Notes: generated from the letters alone by a model not told the origin. Positions 18,458-29,211 are shown, counted from the stretch's first letter. The stretch is 64,000 nucleotides of DNA from JACCZX01 sp963791315 (GCA_963791315.1 CAWBRQ010000008.1:62001-126000); one strand, 5' to 3'. Translations and numbers: made by a program.

Positions 18458-20299
18458 GTGAGCGATCCTGCAAATTCCTCCCGACGCTCAACGCTTAAGG
18501 CGCTGGCAGCCGCTGCGGCGGTTTCGAACGTTCCTCTTGCTCAAGCCGACCTATCGAACGGCTCGCGCGTCAAGGTTCTCCGCTATCCATTTGAGATTGC
18601 TGAAACCGGCTTTGACCCGGCGCAGATCATCGATCTGTACTCGCGCGTCGTCACTGCGCATATCTTCGATAATTTCTACGAATACGATCACCTCGCCCGG
18701 CCATTCAAGTTCAGGTTGTGTACGGCCGAGGCGATGCCCGAAGTGTCCGACGATTTTCGCGTCTGGACCGTTCGCATCAAGCCCGGCATCTACTTTCAGG
18801 ACGATCCGGCGTTTGGCGGAAAGAAACGCGAGTTGGTCGCGGCCGACTACGTGTACTCGTGGAAGCGGATCTTCGACCCTCGCTGGAAAGCGGCTTCGCT
18901 TGCGACCCTGATCGAACTAAAGATATTGGGATTGACCGAGTTGCGCGAGCACGCACTCAAGAACAGGCAGCCGTTTGACTATGACATACAGGTCGAGGGA
19001 TTACGCGCGCTCAATCGCTACACCGTGCAGTTCAAGTTGGCCGATCCACAGCCACGCCTGATTCAAACGCTGGCTGCGGGCGATCTGTACGGAGCGGTAG
19101 CGCGCGAGGTCGTCGATACCTACGGTGATGCAATTGGCGCGCATCCGGTGGGTACGGGCCCGTTCAGGCTGGCGGAATGGCGCCGATCGTCCCGAATCAT
19201 CCTGGAGCGCAATCCAACCTACCGCAAAACGACGTACGACGCACTTCCAAATCCCGACGATGCCGAGGGTCAGGCACTGCTGCAGAAGTTCAAGGGCCGC
19301 ACGCTGCCAATGATCGACCGAGTTGAGATTTCAATCATCGAAGAAGTTCAGCCACGCTGGCTCACGTTCCTCGACCGGCAGCAGGACTTGATCTATCCGC
19401 TGCCGTTCGACTTCGTGAACATCGCGGCGCCGAACGGAAAGCTGGCGCCGTTTCTCGCGAAGCAGGATGTGCATCTTTATCGGACTTTGAATTCGGACGT
19501 GACGCTCACCTACTTCAATATGGAAAACCCAATCGTTGGTGGTTATTCACCCGACAAGGTCGCGCTGCGCCGCGCGATCAGCCTCGCAATCGACATCGAT
19601 CAGGAGATTCGCCTCTACTGGCGAGGACAGGCCGTGCCCGCGCAATCGGCGCTGATGCCGAACACCGTCGGCTACGACCCCGCTTTCGTCGGAGCCGGCA
19701 CCAAGTACGATCTAGCGCAGGCGCGCGCGTTGTTAGATCTCTATGGTTACCTTGATCGCAACGGCGACGGCTGGCGCGAACAGCCCGATGGCTCGCCCTT
19801 GGTACTGGACTGGGCCACCACGCCGGACCAGCGTGCGCGCCAGCGCGATGAGCTGCGCCGCAAGGACATGAACGCGCTCGGCATACGAGTCAACTTCAAT
19901 CCCGCCAAATGGCCCGAGAACTTTAAGAAGGCACGCGCCGGCAACATGATGATCTGGAGCCTGGCGTACTCCGCCGACGCGCCCGACGGGCAGCCGTCGT
20001 TCGATGGCGGCGCAACGAGTCACAAGGGCGGCCAGAATTTATCTCGCTTCAGCGACAAGAAGTTCGACAGCATCTACGAACGCATACGAGTGATTCCGGA
20101 TGGTCCCGAGCGCGAGCAGCTGTTCTTTGAAGGCAAACGACTGCTGGCCGCATACGCACCTTACCGTTACCACGTGCATCGAATCTATACGGACCTTGCG
20201 TGGCCGTGGCTGCAAGGGTTCCGCCGCCCGCCGTACTGGGTAGCGTGGTGGCAGTACATCGATATCGACGCAGAAGCTCAGGCGAAGGCAATTCAGTGA
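18458..20299 (+). CDS. ABC transporter solute-binding protein, family 5 (paralogue 3)
   Basis: About 613 residues from the GTG at 18458, which gives the compact Tat-like signal SRRSTLKALAAAAAVSNVPL. An ATG at 18389 would add 23 residues and overlap paralogue 2. The mature protein starts KVLRYPFEIAETGFDPAQII and carries AHPVGTGPFRLAEWRRSSRI, YFNMENPIVGGYSPDKVALR and DRNGDGWREQPDGSPLVLDW. The variable parts (the YDALPNPDDAEGQ region and the segment after WSLAYSADAPDGQP) are where the copies differ most, as expected if ligand range differs. The frame is intact. The next gene overlaps its stop as GTGA. Confidence 0.9.
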   Translation: MSDPANSSRRSTLKALAAAAAVSNVPLAQADLSNGSRVKVLRYPFEIAETGFDPAQIIDLYSRVVTAHIFDNFYEYDHLARPFKFRLCTAEAMPEVSDDFRVWTVRIKPGIYFQDDPAFGGKKRELVAADYVYSWKRIFDPRWKAASLATLIELKILGLTELREHALKNRQPFDYDIQVEGLRALNRYTVQFKLADPQPRLIQTLAAGDLYGAVAREVVDTYGDAIGAHPVGTGPFRLAEWRRSSRIILERNPTYRKTTYDALPNPDDAEGQALLQKFKGRTLPMIDRVEISIIEEVQPRWLTFLDRQQDLIYPLPFDFVNIAAPNGKLAPFLAKQDVHLYRTLNSDVTLTYFNMENPIVGGYSPDKVALRRAISLAIDIDQEIRLYWRGQAVPAQSALMPNTVGYDPAFVGAGTKYDLAQARALLDLYGYLDRNGDGWREQPDGSPLVLDWATTPDQRARQRDELRRKDMNALGIRVNFNPAKWPENFKKARAGNMMIWSLAYSADAPDGQPSFDGGATSHKGGQNLSRFSDKKFDSIYERIRVIPDGPEREQLFFEGKRLLAAYAPYRYHVHRIYTDLAWPWLQGFRRPPYWVAWWQYIDIDAEAQAKAIQ

Positions 20300-22105
20300 G
20301 TCGGCGAAATTTTCTGCGGACGACCGGCGCCATCAGCGCTGCTGCGATGCTGCCGCGGGCCGCACGATCGCAGACGACTGCGCAGAAGGTCTTTCGCTAC
20401 GCGTTTCCCAGCGCCGAGACCGGTTTTGATCCAGCGCAGATTAGTGATCTTTATTCGAGGACGGTCACGTCACACATTTTCGATTCGCTGTATTACTACG
20501 ACTACCTTGCCCGCCCGGTGCAGATAAAGCCGCTCGTCGCGGCAGCGCTACCCGAGATCTCGTCCGATTTCCGCACCTTCACGTTTCCGATCCGGCGCGG
20601 GATTTTCTTTCAGGACGATCCCGCATTCAAAGGCACTCGGCGCGAGCTGATCGCGCAGGATTTTGTGTATTCGCTGAAGCGCTTTTTTGATCCGCGCTGG
20701 AAAAGCCCGATCGTCGCGGGGCTCGAGGAATACAAAATCCTTGGCCTGAACGAGCTCAGGCAGCGCTCGCTCAAGGAAAAGACCGCCTTTCCGTACGATG
20801 TTGAAGTGGAAGGCTTGCGTGCACTCGACCGCTACACATTGCAAATTCGTCTGGCGGAGACCGCGCCGACACTTCGTCGAAACGTTCGCCGATCCCGGTC
20901 TACAGGGTGCCGTCGCGCGCGAAGTCGTCGAGATGTATGGCGACCAGATCATGGCGCATCCGGTCGGAACCGGTCCGTTCAAGCTCGTCGACTGGCGACG
21001 TTCTTCACGCATCGTCCTGGAGCGCAACGCGAATTACCGTGAAGAAATTTTCAACGGCGAAGGCGCCGTTGGGGAAACCGGTGAAGTGGCTAACGCGCTC
21101 AAAGGGAAGCGACTACCACTGGTCGATCGTGTCGAGGTGTACATCATTGACGAGCCGCAACCTCGGTGGCTCGCGTTCTTGAACGCCGAGCACGACATGA
21201 TCGAGAGGCTGCCGGCAACCTTCGTCAATATCGCTGCGCCCGGCGGCAAGTTGGCACCAAGCCTGAAAAAGCGCGGCGTGACAATGTCGCGCGTTCTCGG
21301 CGCCGACGTGACGTACACCGTGTTCAATATGAAGGATCCGGTGGTAGGCGGATACACGCCCGACCGGGTGGCGCTGCGGCGCGCGCTCTCGCTCGCCACC
21401 AACATCCAAGAGGAAATACGCATTCCGCGCCGGGGACAGGCGATTCAGGCACAGGCGCCGCTCAATCCGCACACGTACGGCTACGACCCGACGCTGGTAA
21501 CCGAGATCGGCGCCTACAACTTACCTCGCGCAAAGGCGCTGCTCGACATGTACGGCTACGTTGATCGCGACGGCGACGGCTGGCGCGAGCAACCCGACGG
21601 CGCTCCTCTTGTTATCCAGCACATGACTCAACCCGATGAGGCATTGCGGCCGCTGGACGAGATTCTGAAGCGCAACTTTGACAAGCTAGGTGTCAAATTC
21701 GACATGCGATACGGTAAGTGGCCCGAGCAGCTAAAGTCAGCGCGCGCAGCGAAGTTCATGACGTGGGGGTTGGGTTCGTCGGCCAACGGCTTCGATAGCC
21801 GACCAGCTCTGCAACGTGGCTATGGCCCAGCGGCGGGAGGTCAGAACTTGTCGCACTTTGACCATCCCGAGTTCAATCGTATCTACGACCGCATGCGAGT
21901 GACTGCGAATGGTCCCGAACGGCTAGCTTTGATACGCGACGCCATTCGCATCTGGGCCGCATACGTTCCGTACAAAGTTCATTGCCATCGCATTTTTACG
22001 GACATGTCACATCCGTGGTGCTTCAACTATGTCCGGCAGCCGTTCACAAACCGCTTCTGGCAATACGTCGACATTGACGCAAACGCCCAAGCCGGGCAAG
22101 CCTGA
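20296..22105 (+). CDS. ABC transporter solute-binding protein, family 5 (paralogue 4, one frameshift)
   Basis: The GTG at 20296 overlaps the previous stop and starts VSRRNFLRTTGAISAAAMLP, the best Tat consensus of the five. The mature part begins KVFRYAFPSAETGFDPAQIS. Near 20868-20872 one base shifts the frame, between RLAETAP and HFVETFADPGLQGAVAREVV; after it the protein runs cleanly to 22105. Corrected length is 602 residues. Later marks include AHPVGTGPFKLVDWRRSSRI, VFNMKDPVVGGYTPDRVALR and DRDGDGWREQPDGAPLVIQH. This copy and paralogue 1 share RKLPLVDRVEVYI/KRLPLVDRVEVYI, so they may form one subgroup. I read it as an intact gene with a sequence error. Confidence 0.87.
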
Positions 22106-22126
22106 AGTGCGGCAAGGCTCAGTCTG

Positions 22127-23937
22127 ATGCGCCGGCGCCAGTTTTTAGCCGCCAGTGCGGCCGGCACGCTCGTGGCAAGCGCCTCGCCCACGCTGCACAG
22201 TCCGCGGTCAAAACACTGCGCGTCTGCTTCGCAACTCCCGAAACCGGCTTTGATCCGGCACAGACGCAGGACTACTACTCGAACACGATCATCAGTCACC
22301 TTTTCGACGCGCCGTTGCGCTATGACTTTCTGGCACGCCCCACCCGGCTGGTTCCAAACACGGCGGCTTCGATGCCGGAGGTTTCAGATGACTTTCGAAC
22401 TTTCACGGTTCGCCTAACGCCAGGGATAGTTTTCCACGACGATCCCGCCTTTGGCGGCAAGCGGCGCGAATTGATCGCGGCCGACTACGTCTACTCGATC
22501 AAGCGCGTATTTGATCCTCGTTGGAAAAGCCAGGTGCTGTTCGTTCTGGAACCCGCAAGAATCCTTGGCATCGACCGCTTGCGACAGCGCGCCATAAAGG
22601 ACAAGCGCCCGTTCGATTACGCACAGGAGATCGACGGACTGCGCGTGCTCGACCGGTATACGTTTCAGATCAGGCTGGAGCAGCCGAATCCGCGCTTCGT
22701 TTACACGTTGGCGCTCGCCAATCCGCTGGGTGCGGTGGCGCGTGAAGTCGTCGAGACCTATGGCGATCAGATCATGGCGCATCCGGTTGGCACCGGGCCT
22801 TTCCGGCTTGCGCAATGGACAAGAACGTCGCGCATCGTGCTCGAGCGCAATCCGACTTACCGCGAAGAGATTTACGACTTTGAACGGCCGTCGAACGCAC
22901 CTCACCTCACGCGCCGAGGTGGAGCGACTGCGCGGCCGGCGCATTCCGTTGGTGGATCGGGTCGAAGTGACCATCATCCAGGAGGCGCAGCCACGTCTGC
23001 TGTCGTTCGAGCAAGGTGCGCTCGATCATCTGCTGGTTCCGACGGAGTACGGAAGCCTGGTCGCGCCGAACGGAAAGCTCGCTCCGAATCTCGCGCGGCG
23101 TGGCGTAAGACTTGAACTGACGCCGCTCGCCGACCTAGCGATGAGTTCCTTCAACATGGATGATCCCGTGGTAGGCGGATACTACGCCGGAAAAGGTCGC
23201 ATTGCGACGCGCGATCAGCCTCGCCTTTGACAACGAGGATTACATCCGACAGATCTACAAGACGAAACGGAGTCGCTGCACAGTCGCCGATCGTGCCGGG
23301 CACGTTTGGTTACGACGCCCACTGGCGCACCGGCATGTCCGAGTACGACCCGGCGAAGGCGAAGGCGCTGCTGGATACCTACGGCTATGTCGATCGCAGA
23401 CGGCGACGGCTGGCGCGAGCAGCCGGACGGATCACCCTTGGTCCTCGAAAAAGCGGCGTCGCCGACGGAGGTCGAACGTCGGCAAAGCGAGCAATGGCGG
23501 CGCTACATGTCGGCCATCGGCTTGAAGATCAGTTCAAGGTCGCGCAGTGGCCCGAGCTGGTCAAACAGTCGCTCGCAGGGACGTTGATGATCTGGAACTT
23601 CGCCTGGCAGGGACAAGAACCCGACAGCGATCTGTTCTTCAGCCTGGCTTACGGCCCGAACAAAGGGTCGGCCAACGACGCGCGATTCGCACTGAAGGCG
23701 TATGACAGACTTTACGAGCGGCAGCGCGTGCTACCGGATGGCCCGGAGCGGCTGACCGCTATGCAGGAGGCGACTCGGTTGTTGCTCGCCTACGTGCCGT
23801 ACAAGTTCCATCTGCATCGCATTCAGCAGGATCTCGCACAACCGTGGCTGATCGGTTACCGGCGCCACCCGTTTACGACACGCACGTGGGCGTATCTCGA
23901 TATCGACGACGATGCGCGCGAGCGCTCAGCGCATTGA
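22127..23937 (+). pseudogene. ABC transporter solute-binding protein, family 5 (paralogue 5, about six frameshifts)
   Basis: The ATG at 22127 starts MRRRQFLAASAAGTLVASAS, a Tat-like signal. The rest of a full-length family-5 binding protein of about 600 residues is present but spread over three frames. Shifts fall near 22187, 22895, 23190, 23265, 23399 and 23531. Frame-corrected pieces are well conserved: TLRVCFATPETGFDPAQTQD, AHPVGTGPFRLAQWTRTSRI, SFNMDDPVVGGYY, EKVALRRAISLAFDN, ADGDGWREQPDGSPLVLEK and KFHLHRIQQDLAQPWLIGYR. I see no missing block and no internal stop once the shifts are corrected. That favours sequence error, but the density is far above paralogues 1-4, so real decay is possible. 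I label it a pseudogene only because of its state in this sequence. Confidence 0.7.
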
Positions 23938-23939
23938 CC

Positions 23940-24914
23940 ATGCTCGGCCGAATTCTCCGAATTTCGTCTTTGCTGACCATCGCCCTCGCAACGGTGCTAA
24001 CGGTTTGGTTCATCGATCTGGGACTTTCGCCCTGGATCGCTATCGCGGCCGGCTTGCTGCTCCCATTTGTCATCCACGCCTTGCCGCTCGGCATCGAATT
24101 CATCACTGGCGCATTGATTGACAGGCGCCCGATCGCGCGGCTCAATCTGGTCGACGCGGTGCGGCTTTGGTTAATGGAATCATGGCGATCGTTCGTTGTG
24201 TTCAACATCGATCAACCGTGGCGCGCAAATTTTGCGGAGCGTCCGATCGTCAACGATGCTGCGCGGCCGGCTGTGTTGCTTGTTCACGGCTACATGTGCA
24301 ACCGCGCTTCTTGGCGGCATTGGGTTCTCGACGGACTGCCCAGCGCCTGGAATGTCGCCACGGTCAATCTGGAGCCAGTCTATGCGCCGGTTGAGGACCA
24401 CGCAGAATCGTTGCACGCAGCAGTTCAAAAGTTACTCGCAGACAGCGGTGCCGAGCGCGTCACCCTTGTTTGTCACAGTATGGGTGGCCTCGTTGCTCGC
24501 GCCTATCTGCGCGCCATCGGACACGATTTGGTCGCGCGCGTCGTCACGATCGACACTCCGCATCACGGCACCGTATTTGCACGTTATGCCCACGGCGCCA
24601 ACAGTCGGCAGATGCGCCCAGCGTGCGACTACGTGCGTGGCCTGGCCGAGAAGGATGAACCGGTCGAGTTCATCTGCTTTGCGAGCCAGCACGACAACCT
24701 GGTCGTGCCGCGCGATTCGCAAGTGCTTGCGTGCGCCGAGGCGATTTGGTTCGAAAAAATCGGGCACTTGGCGATGATGGCCAGCGATGAAGTGCTGGCA
24801 AGTCTGATCGACGTGGTGGCGCGGCCGCTCAAGCAAGGCTTCAGCCGGTGGCGCGCAAATGCGCCGCAATCGATCGCCGACAAGGACGCCGGACTGTCGC
24901 CTGCGCGGCCATGA
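23940..24914 (+). CDS. Alpha/beta-fold hydrolase, lipase-like
   Basis: A 324-residue protein with two N-terminal membrane helices (RISSLLTIALATVLTVWFI, SPWIAIAAGLLLPFVIHALP), so it is probably anchored. The hydrolase domain begins at about residue 105 with the oxyanion segment VLLVHGYMCNRASW. The nucleophile elbow is VCHSMGGLVARAYL, with Cys before His-Ser instead of the usual Gly. IDTPHHGTVFARYA follows, then a likely Asp in FASQHDNLVVP and a likely His in KIGHLAMM. This is the pattern of triacylglycerol lipase-like enzymes. The start follows the last binding-protein stop by 2 bases. It is convergent with the SDR gene. The substrate is unknown. Confidence 0.82.
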   Translation: MLGRILRISSLLTIALATVLTVWFIDLGLSPWIAIAAGLLLPFVIHALPLGIEFITGALIDRRPIARLNLVDAVRLWLMESWRSFVVFNIDQPWRANFAERPIVNDAARPAVLLVHGYMCNRASWRHWVLDGLPSAWNVATVNLEPVYAPVEDHAESLHAAVQKLLADSGAERVTLVCHSMGGLVARAYLRAIGHDLVARVVTIDTPHHGTVFARYAHGANSRQMRPACDYVRGLAEKDEPVEFICFASQHDNLVVPRDSQVLACAEAIWFEKIGHLAMMASDEVLASLIDVVARPLKQGFSRWRANAPQSIADKDAGLSPARP

Positions 24915-24927
24915 CGGGACACACGTT

Positions 24928-26947
24928 CTAGAAGTGAATTCCACGCATCAGATTGGCATAAGCAATCTGATCGGCGGTCGCCTTCGTCTTCTCGCCTTCC
25001 TTCGCTCCCTTTGAAGCATCCGAATCCGGAAACATTCGGAAAGTTGTGTTCATCACGATCTGCGCGACTCGCGGCGCCAGCGTGTGCAGCACTTGGCCAA
25101 AAACGCCAAGGCGCGTGGCAATGCGCACCGGCTTGTAGACGATCGCCTGCACGATCAGGTCTGCGGCTTCTTCCGGCGATAAGGTCGGAACGTTTTGATA
25201 GATCTTCGTCGGCGCGATCATCGGCGTGCGCACCAGCGGCATATTGATCGTGGTGAACGTGACGCCGACGTCGAGATACTCGGACGCCGCGCAGCGTGTC
25301 CACGCATCGAGCGCCGCCTTCGACGCGACGTACGCCGAAAAGCGCGGCGCGTTCGTCAGCACACCGATCGACGAGATGTTGACCACGTGACCCTTTCGCT
25401 TGGCCGCCATGCTGGGCAGCAACCCCATCGTCGTGCGCAGGCAACCGAAATAATTCAATTGCATCGTGCGCTCGAAGTCGTGAAAGCGCTCCTTGCTTGA
25501 CTCGATGCCGCGCCGGATCGAGCGGCCGGCGTTGTTGATCAGCACATCCACGCCGCCATAGTTTTCGATCAGCCACGCGACCATCGTGTCGCAGCTCTCG
25601 AGGCTGGCGAGATCGGCTGAGAACGTGACGACTTTGCCGCCTCGAGTTGCGTCACCGTCCTTTGCTTTTAGCGCAGCGTCGATTTCCTTCTTCGCAGCAT
25701 CGAGCTTCTCCTGCTCGCGCCCAACAATCACTGTGATCGCGCCGGCCTTCGCGAGCTTGTGCGCAGCCGCCAGTCCGATGCCCGATGAGCCGCCGGTGAC
25801 CAACACCACCTTCCCCTGCACCTGACCCTTCAATGTGCGATCGATGAATAAATCGGGATCGAGGTGCCGCTCCCAGTAGTCCCACAGCCGATACGCGTAG
25901 TCCTCAAGCCGCGGAACCGCGATTCCGCTGCCCTTAAGCGCGGCTGTTGCCTCGCGCGCATCGAAACGTGTCGGATAGTTGACAAACGTGATGATGTTGT
26001 CAGGCAGGCCGAGGTCTTTCATCACCGCATTGCGAATGCGGCGAACCGGCGTCAGCGCAAGCAAGCCTTTCTTGACGCTGCTCGGGACGAACCCGAGCAA
26101 CGCCGCATTGACGCGCAGCGAAAACTTCGGCGCGTGCGCAGCACGGGCGAAAATGTTCAGGACGTCACCGACGCGGTACGGTGTTGGATCGACGAGGTGG
26201 AATGCTTTGCCGTCGCACCCCTTCTTGTGCGCAATATGGTCGATCGCGTCGACCACGAAATCAACTGGCACGATGTTGATCCGGCCGCCCTCCAGACCCA
26301 CCATCGGCATCCATGGTGGCAGCAGTTCGCGCATCCGCTGGATCAGCTTGAAGAAGTAGTACGGGCCGTCGATCTTGTCCATCTCGCCGGTCTGGCTGTC
26401 GCCGACGACCAGCGCCGGCCGATACACGCGCCACGGCATGCGCGTCTCGGTCCGTGCGATCTTCTCGGACTCGTGTTTGGTCGCGAAATAGGGATGGTCG
26501 AGACCTTGAGCTTCCTCGAACATGTCTTCGCGGAACACCCCTTCGTACATGCCGGCAGCGGCGATCGATGACACGTGCTGAAAAATACCGGCCTTGATTT
26601 CATTCGCCAGCGCGACCGCGTTCTTCGTGCCGTCGATGTTGATTGCGATCTGCGTCTCGGCGTCGGCTTTCAGGTCGTACACCGCGGCCAGGTGAAAAAA
26701 GTGTTCGACCTTGCCGGTGAGCTTCTTTAGGTCAGCCTTCGACAGTCCAAGCAGCGGCTTGACCAGATCACCGACTATCGGCACTGCGTGCGCGTCGTCG
26801 GTGCCCCAGTAATCGAGCAACTCCGGCACCTTGTCGCGGCTTTCCTGTCGGATCAGGAAGTAGACGACGGCGGCTGCGGCGCGCGAGCAGTTTCTTGACA
26901 AGGCGCTTGCCGATAAAACCAGTCGCGCCGGTGACGAAGTAAGTCAT
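24928..26947 (-). CDS. Two-domain SDR oxidoreductase, fatty acyl-CoA reductase-like (one frameshift)
   Basis: The true N-terminus lies upstream of the long frame. The ATG at 26947 reads MTYFVTGATGFIGKRLVKKL, then a one-base shift near 26880-26890 leads into VVYFLIRQESRDKVPELL. Domain 1 is an extended SDR (TGxxGFIG, SSIAAAGMYEG, YFATKHESEK). Domain 2, from about residue 380, is a classical SDR (VVLVTGGSSGIGLAAAHKLA, INNAGRSIRR, SSIGVLTNAPRFSAYVASKA). Corrected length is 672 residues. This two-module layout and length match the long bacterial fatty acyl-CoA/aldehyde reductases such as the Marinobacter enzyme of about 660 residues, which makes fatty alcohols for wax esters. That assignment is inferred from architecture only. 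Confidence 0.78.
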
Positions 26948-27087
26948 CGGGTGTCTCCCAAAGCTGTTTGTTCTCGATCGCGAGGCAGTTTAGCGCCGCA
27001 CTAGAGGCGCGGTTCTATACCGATTGTTGTTCTTAAGTGCACCACGCTTCTACACTCGCGCACGATTTTCACAATCATGGAGCAGCA

Positions 27088-27594
27088 ATGGTCAAGAAAC
27101 TGAAAGCAATGGCAAATAAGTCACGCGGAGACAGCCAACTCGCCGGCGCGGTCAAGGAATCTGCCCACGAGATCTGGCTCGCAGGCCTCGGCGCGTTTGC
27201 CAAGACTCAGGAAGAAGGCCAGAAGGTATTCAAGGCGCTGGTGCGCGAAGGCAGCTCAATGCAGCAACGCACGATGAAAGCCACCGAAGAGAAAGTGAGC
27301 GACGTGACAGGCCGCATGAACGACGTGACGAGCAAAGTCTCTCAGGTTGCCGCCGGGCTGCAAAAGCAAGCAACGGGCACGTGGGACAAGCTCGAAGGCG
27401 TATTTGAAGCGCGCGTCCAGCGCGCTCTAAGCCGCCTCAGCGTGCCGACCAATCGCGAAATCAACGCACTCGCCAAGCGAGTCGAAGAATTGAGCAGAAA
27501 CGTGGCATCGGCAACGAAGGCCCAGCCCGCGCGCAAAGCTTCGGTGAAGCGAGCGAAGACGGCGAAGAAGGCAACAAAAAGGGCGGCAGCCTAG
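27088..27594 (+). CDS. Phasin family protein (PHA granule-associated)
   Basis: A 168-residue protein starting at the ATG at 27088, with GGAG just before. It is amphipathic and helical (ESAHEIWLAGLGAFAKTQEE, ALVREGSSMQQRTMKATEEK) with a coiled-coil-like middle (VSDVTGRMNDVTSKVSQVAA). It ends in a lysine/alanine-rich tail (KASVKRAKTAKKATKRAAA) like histone H1, as in PhaF/PhaI phasins. Such proteins coat polyhydroxyalkanoate granules; the basic tail can bind DNA and help segregate granules. No PHA synthase is in the window. A TetR gene follows after 159 bases on the same strand. Confidence 0.88.
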   Translation: MVKKLKAMANKSRGDSQLAGAVKESAHEIWLAGLGAFAKTQEEGQKVFKALVREGSSMQQRTMKATEEKVSDVTGRMNDVTSKVSQVAAGLQKQATGTWDKLEGVFEARVQRALSRLSVPTNREINALAKRVEELSRNVASATKAQPARKASVKRAKTAKKATKRAAA

Positions 27595-27753
27595 TAACTG
27601 TTTTTAATCGACCGCGGCGCGCCAGCGTTTGGCGTAGCCGCTGCCCGATCCGTCTGACGCTTCGAGCCAACCCCTGCGGTAACCCCAAACCGGGAGAAAC
27701 AGCTATAAGCTGGTTGCTGCGGCACGCCTACGCGCCCGCGCTATTCTTTAAGG

Positions 27754-28410
27754 ATGGAACGCAAGCCGCGCCGTACACGCGAACGCATTCTCGACGTTGC
27801 GCTGCGGCTCTTCAACGACTTCGGTGAGCCCAACGTCAACACCACACTGATCTCGGAAGAGATGAAAATCTCGCCGGGCAATCTGTACTACCACTTCAAG
27901 AACAAAGACGACATCATCAACTGCATCTTCCAGGAGTTCGAGCGGGAGATGGACCAGTTGCTGGCGGTGCCGACCGGACGCTCGGCCAATGTCGAGGACG
28001 CATGGTTGTTCCTGCACCTGCTGTTCGAGCAGATTTGGAAGTATCGCTTCTTCTATCGCGATCTGAACAATCTGCTGGCGAACAATCGAACGCTGGAAAT
28101 CAAGTTCAAGGAACTGCTCAACGAGAAGGTGCAGGTGGCGCGCCGACTTTGCGAAGGACTGCAACGTGCCGGCGAACTGAGCGCGAACCCTCGTGAGCTT
28201 GAAGCGCTGGCAACCAACATGGTCGTGGTGGCCACTTACTGGCTTTCTTACTCGTACGTACTCGACCCACGCCGATCTAACGAGCCGGCCGTGGTCGGCG
28301 AAGCCCTGCAGCGTGGCTGTTACCAGACGATGGCGTTAACCGCGCCCTACTTGCGCGGCGACGCACGCACGCTGTTCGAGAGACTGGCCGTCGAATATCT
28401 AGGGAACTAG
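27754..28410 (+). CDS. TetR/AcrR family transcriptional regulator
   Basis: A 218-residue regulator. The N-terminal helix-turn-helix is clear: RTRERILDVALRLFNDFGEP, then SEEMKISPGNLYYHFKNKDD. The C-terminal ligand-binding domain is helical (FLHLLFEQIWKYRFFYRDLN, NPRELEALATNMVVVATYWL). TetR proteins usually repress a nearby gene until a small ligand binds. Candidates here are the gene itself, the upstream phasin or the downstream repeat protein, which lies 21 bases away and may be co-transcribed. I could not identify a palindromic operator with confidence. Confidence 0.9.
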   Translation: MERKPRRTRERILDVALRLFNDFGEPNVNTTLISEEMKISPGNLYYHFKNKDDIINCIFQEFEREMDQLLAVPTGRSANVEDAWLFLHLLFEQIWKYRFFYRDLNNLLANNRTLEIKFKELLNEKVQVARRLCEGLQRAGELSANPRELEALATNMVVVATYWLSYSYVLDPRRSNEPAVVGEALQRGCYQTMALTAPYLRGDARTLFERLAVEYLGN

Positions 28411-28431
28411 CGATAACAACAGGAGACATGG

Positions 28432-29211
28432 ATGGCGAAGGGATGGACGAAGTTTCCACACGCGGAAAAGAAATTCGAGTACACGCGGGCGTCACTAAAG
28501 AAGTCGTGGGATCGGCTGCACAAGGGAGACGCAGAGCCGTTTCCGAAAAGTGATGCCGTCGTCGATGCATGGATCGCGTTTCATGCGGGCGATTTTCAAG
28601 CGGCTACCGAACTGGGCGCGAAGGCCGGTGTCGACGGAGTCAACGTGGCCAACAAGTCGCAGGCGATCTACGCGAATTACCTGGAAGCCAACGACAAGAA
28701 AAAACTCGAGCTGTTCGAGGAAGTCGCGTCGCGCGCCGAGAAGTTACAGGGCGATCAACCGAAGAACGCGAACGCGTATTACTGGCAGGCGTACGCACTG
28801 GGCCGTTACGCGCAAGGCATTTCGATCGTCAAGGCATTGGCCCAAGGCATCGGAGGCAAGGTCAAGACCGCCCTAGAGACTGCAATCAAACTTGCACCCA
28901 AGCATGCAGACGCGCACATCGCCCTAGGCGCATATCACGCGGAGGTGATTGACAAAGTCGGCGCGATGATCGGCGGATTGACTTACGGTGCGAAGAAAGA
29001 CGCCGCAATGAAGAACTACCAGACGGCGTTGAAGCTCAATCCCGACTCCGCGATCGCACGCATCGAGTATGCCAATGGGCTGGTGATGCTCGAAGGCAAT
29101 AAAGCGCTGAAACAAGCCGAGCAGCTGTATGCGGAAGCTGCCGCGATGGAGGCAATGGATGCGATGGAAAAACTCGACGTGGAACAGGCCAAAGCCGAGA
29201 TCGAAAATTAA
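28432..29211 (+). CDS. TPR-like helical repeat protein of unknown function
   Basis: A 259-residue soluble protein starting ATGGCGAAG after AGGAGACATGG. The N-terminus (WTKFPHAEKKFEYTRASLKK) is basic and charged. From about residue 40 it forms helix pairs typical of TPR/Sel1-like folds (AWIAFHAGDFQAATELGAKA, NAYYWQAYALGRYAQGISIV, AIKLAPKHADAHIALGAYHA, YQTALKLNPDSAIARIEYAN). No signal peptide is present. It follows the TetR gene by 21 bases, so the two probably share a transcript. The role is unknown; TPRs usually bind proteins. Confidence 0.75.
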   Translation: MAKGWTKFPHAEKKFEYTRASLKKSWDRLHKGDAEPFPKSDAVVDAWIAFHAGDFQAATELGAKAGVDGVNVANKSQAIYANYLEANDKKKLELFEEVASRAEKLQGDQPKNANAYYWQAYALGRYAQGISIVKALAQGIGGKVKTALETAIKLAPKHADAHIALGAYHAEVIDKVGAMIGGLTYGAKKDAAMKNYQTALKLNPDSAIARIEYANGLVMLEGNKALKQAEQLYAEAAAMEAMDAMEKLDVEQAKAEIEN

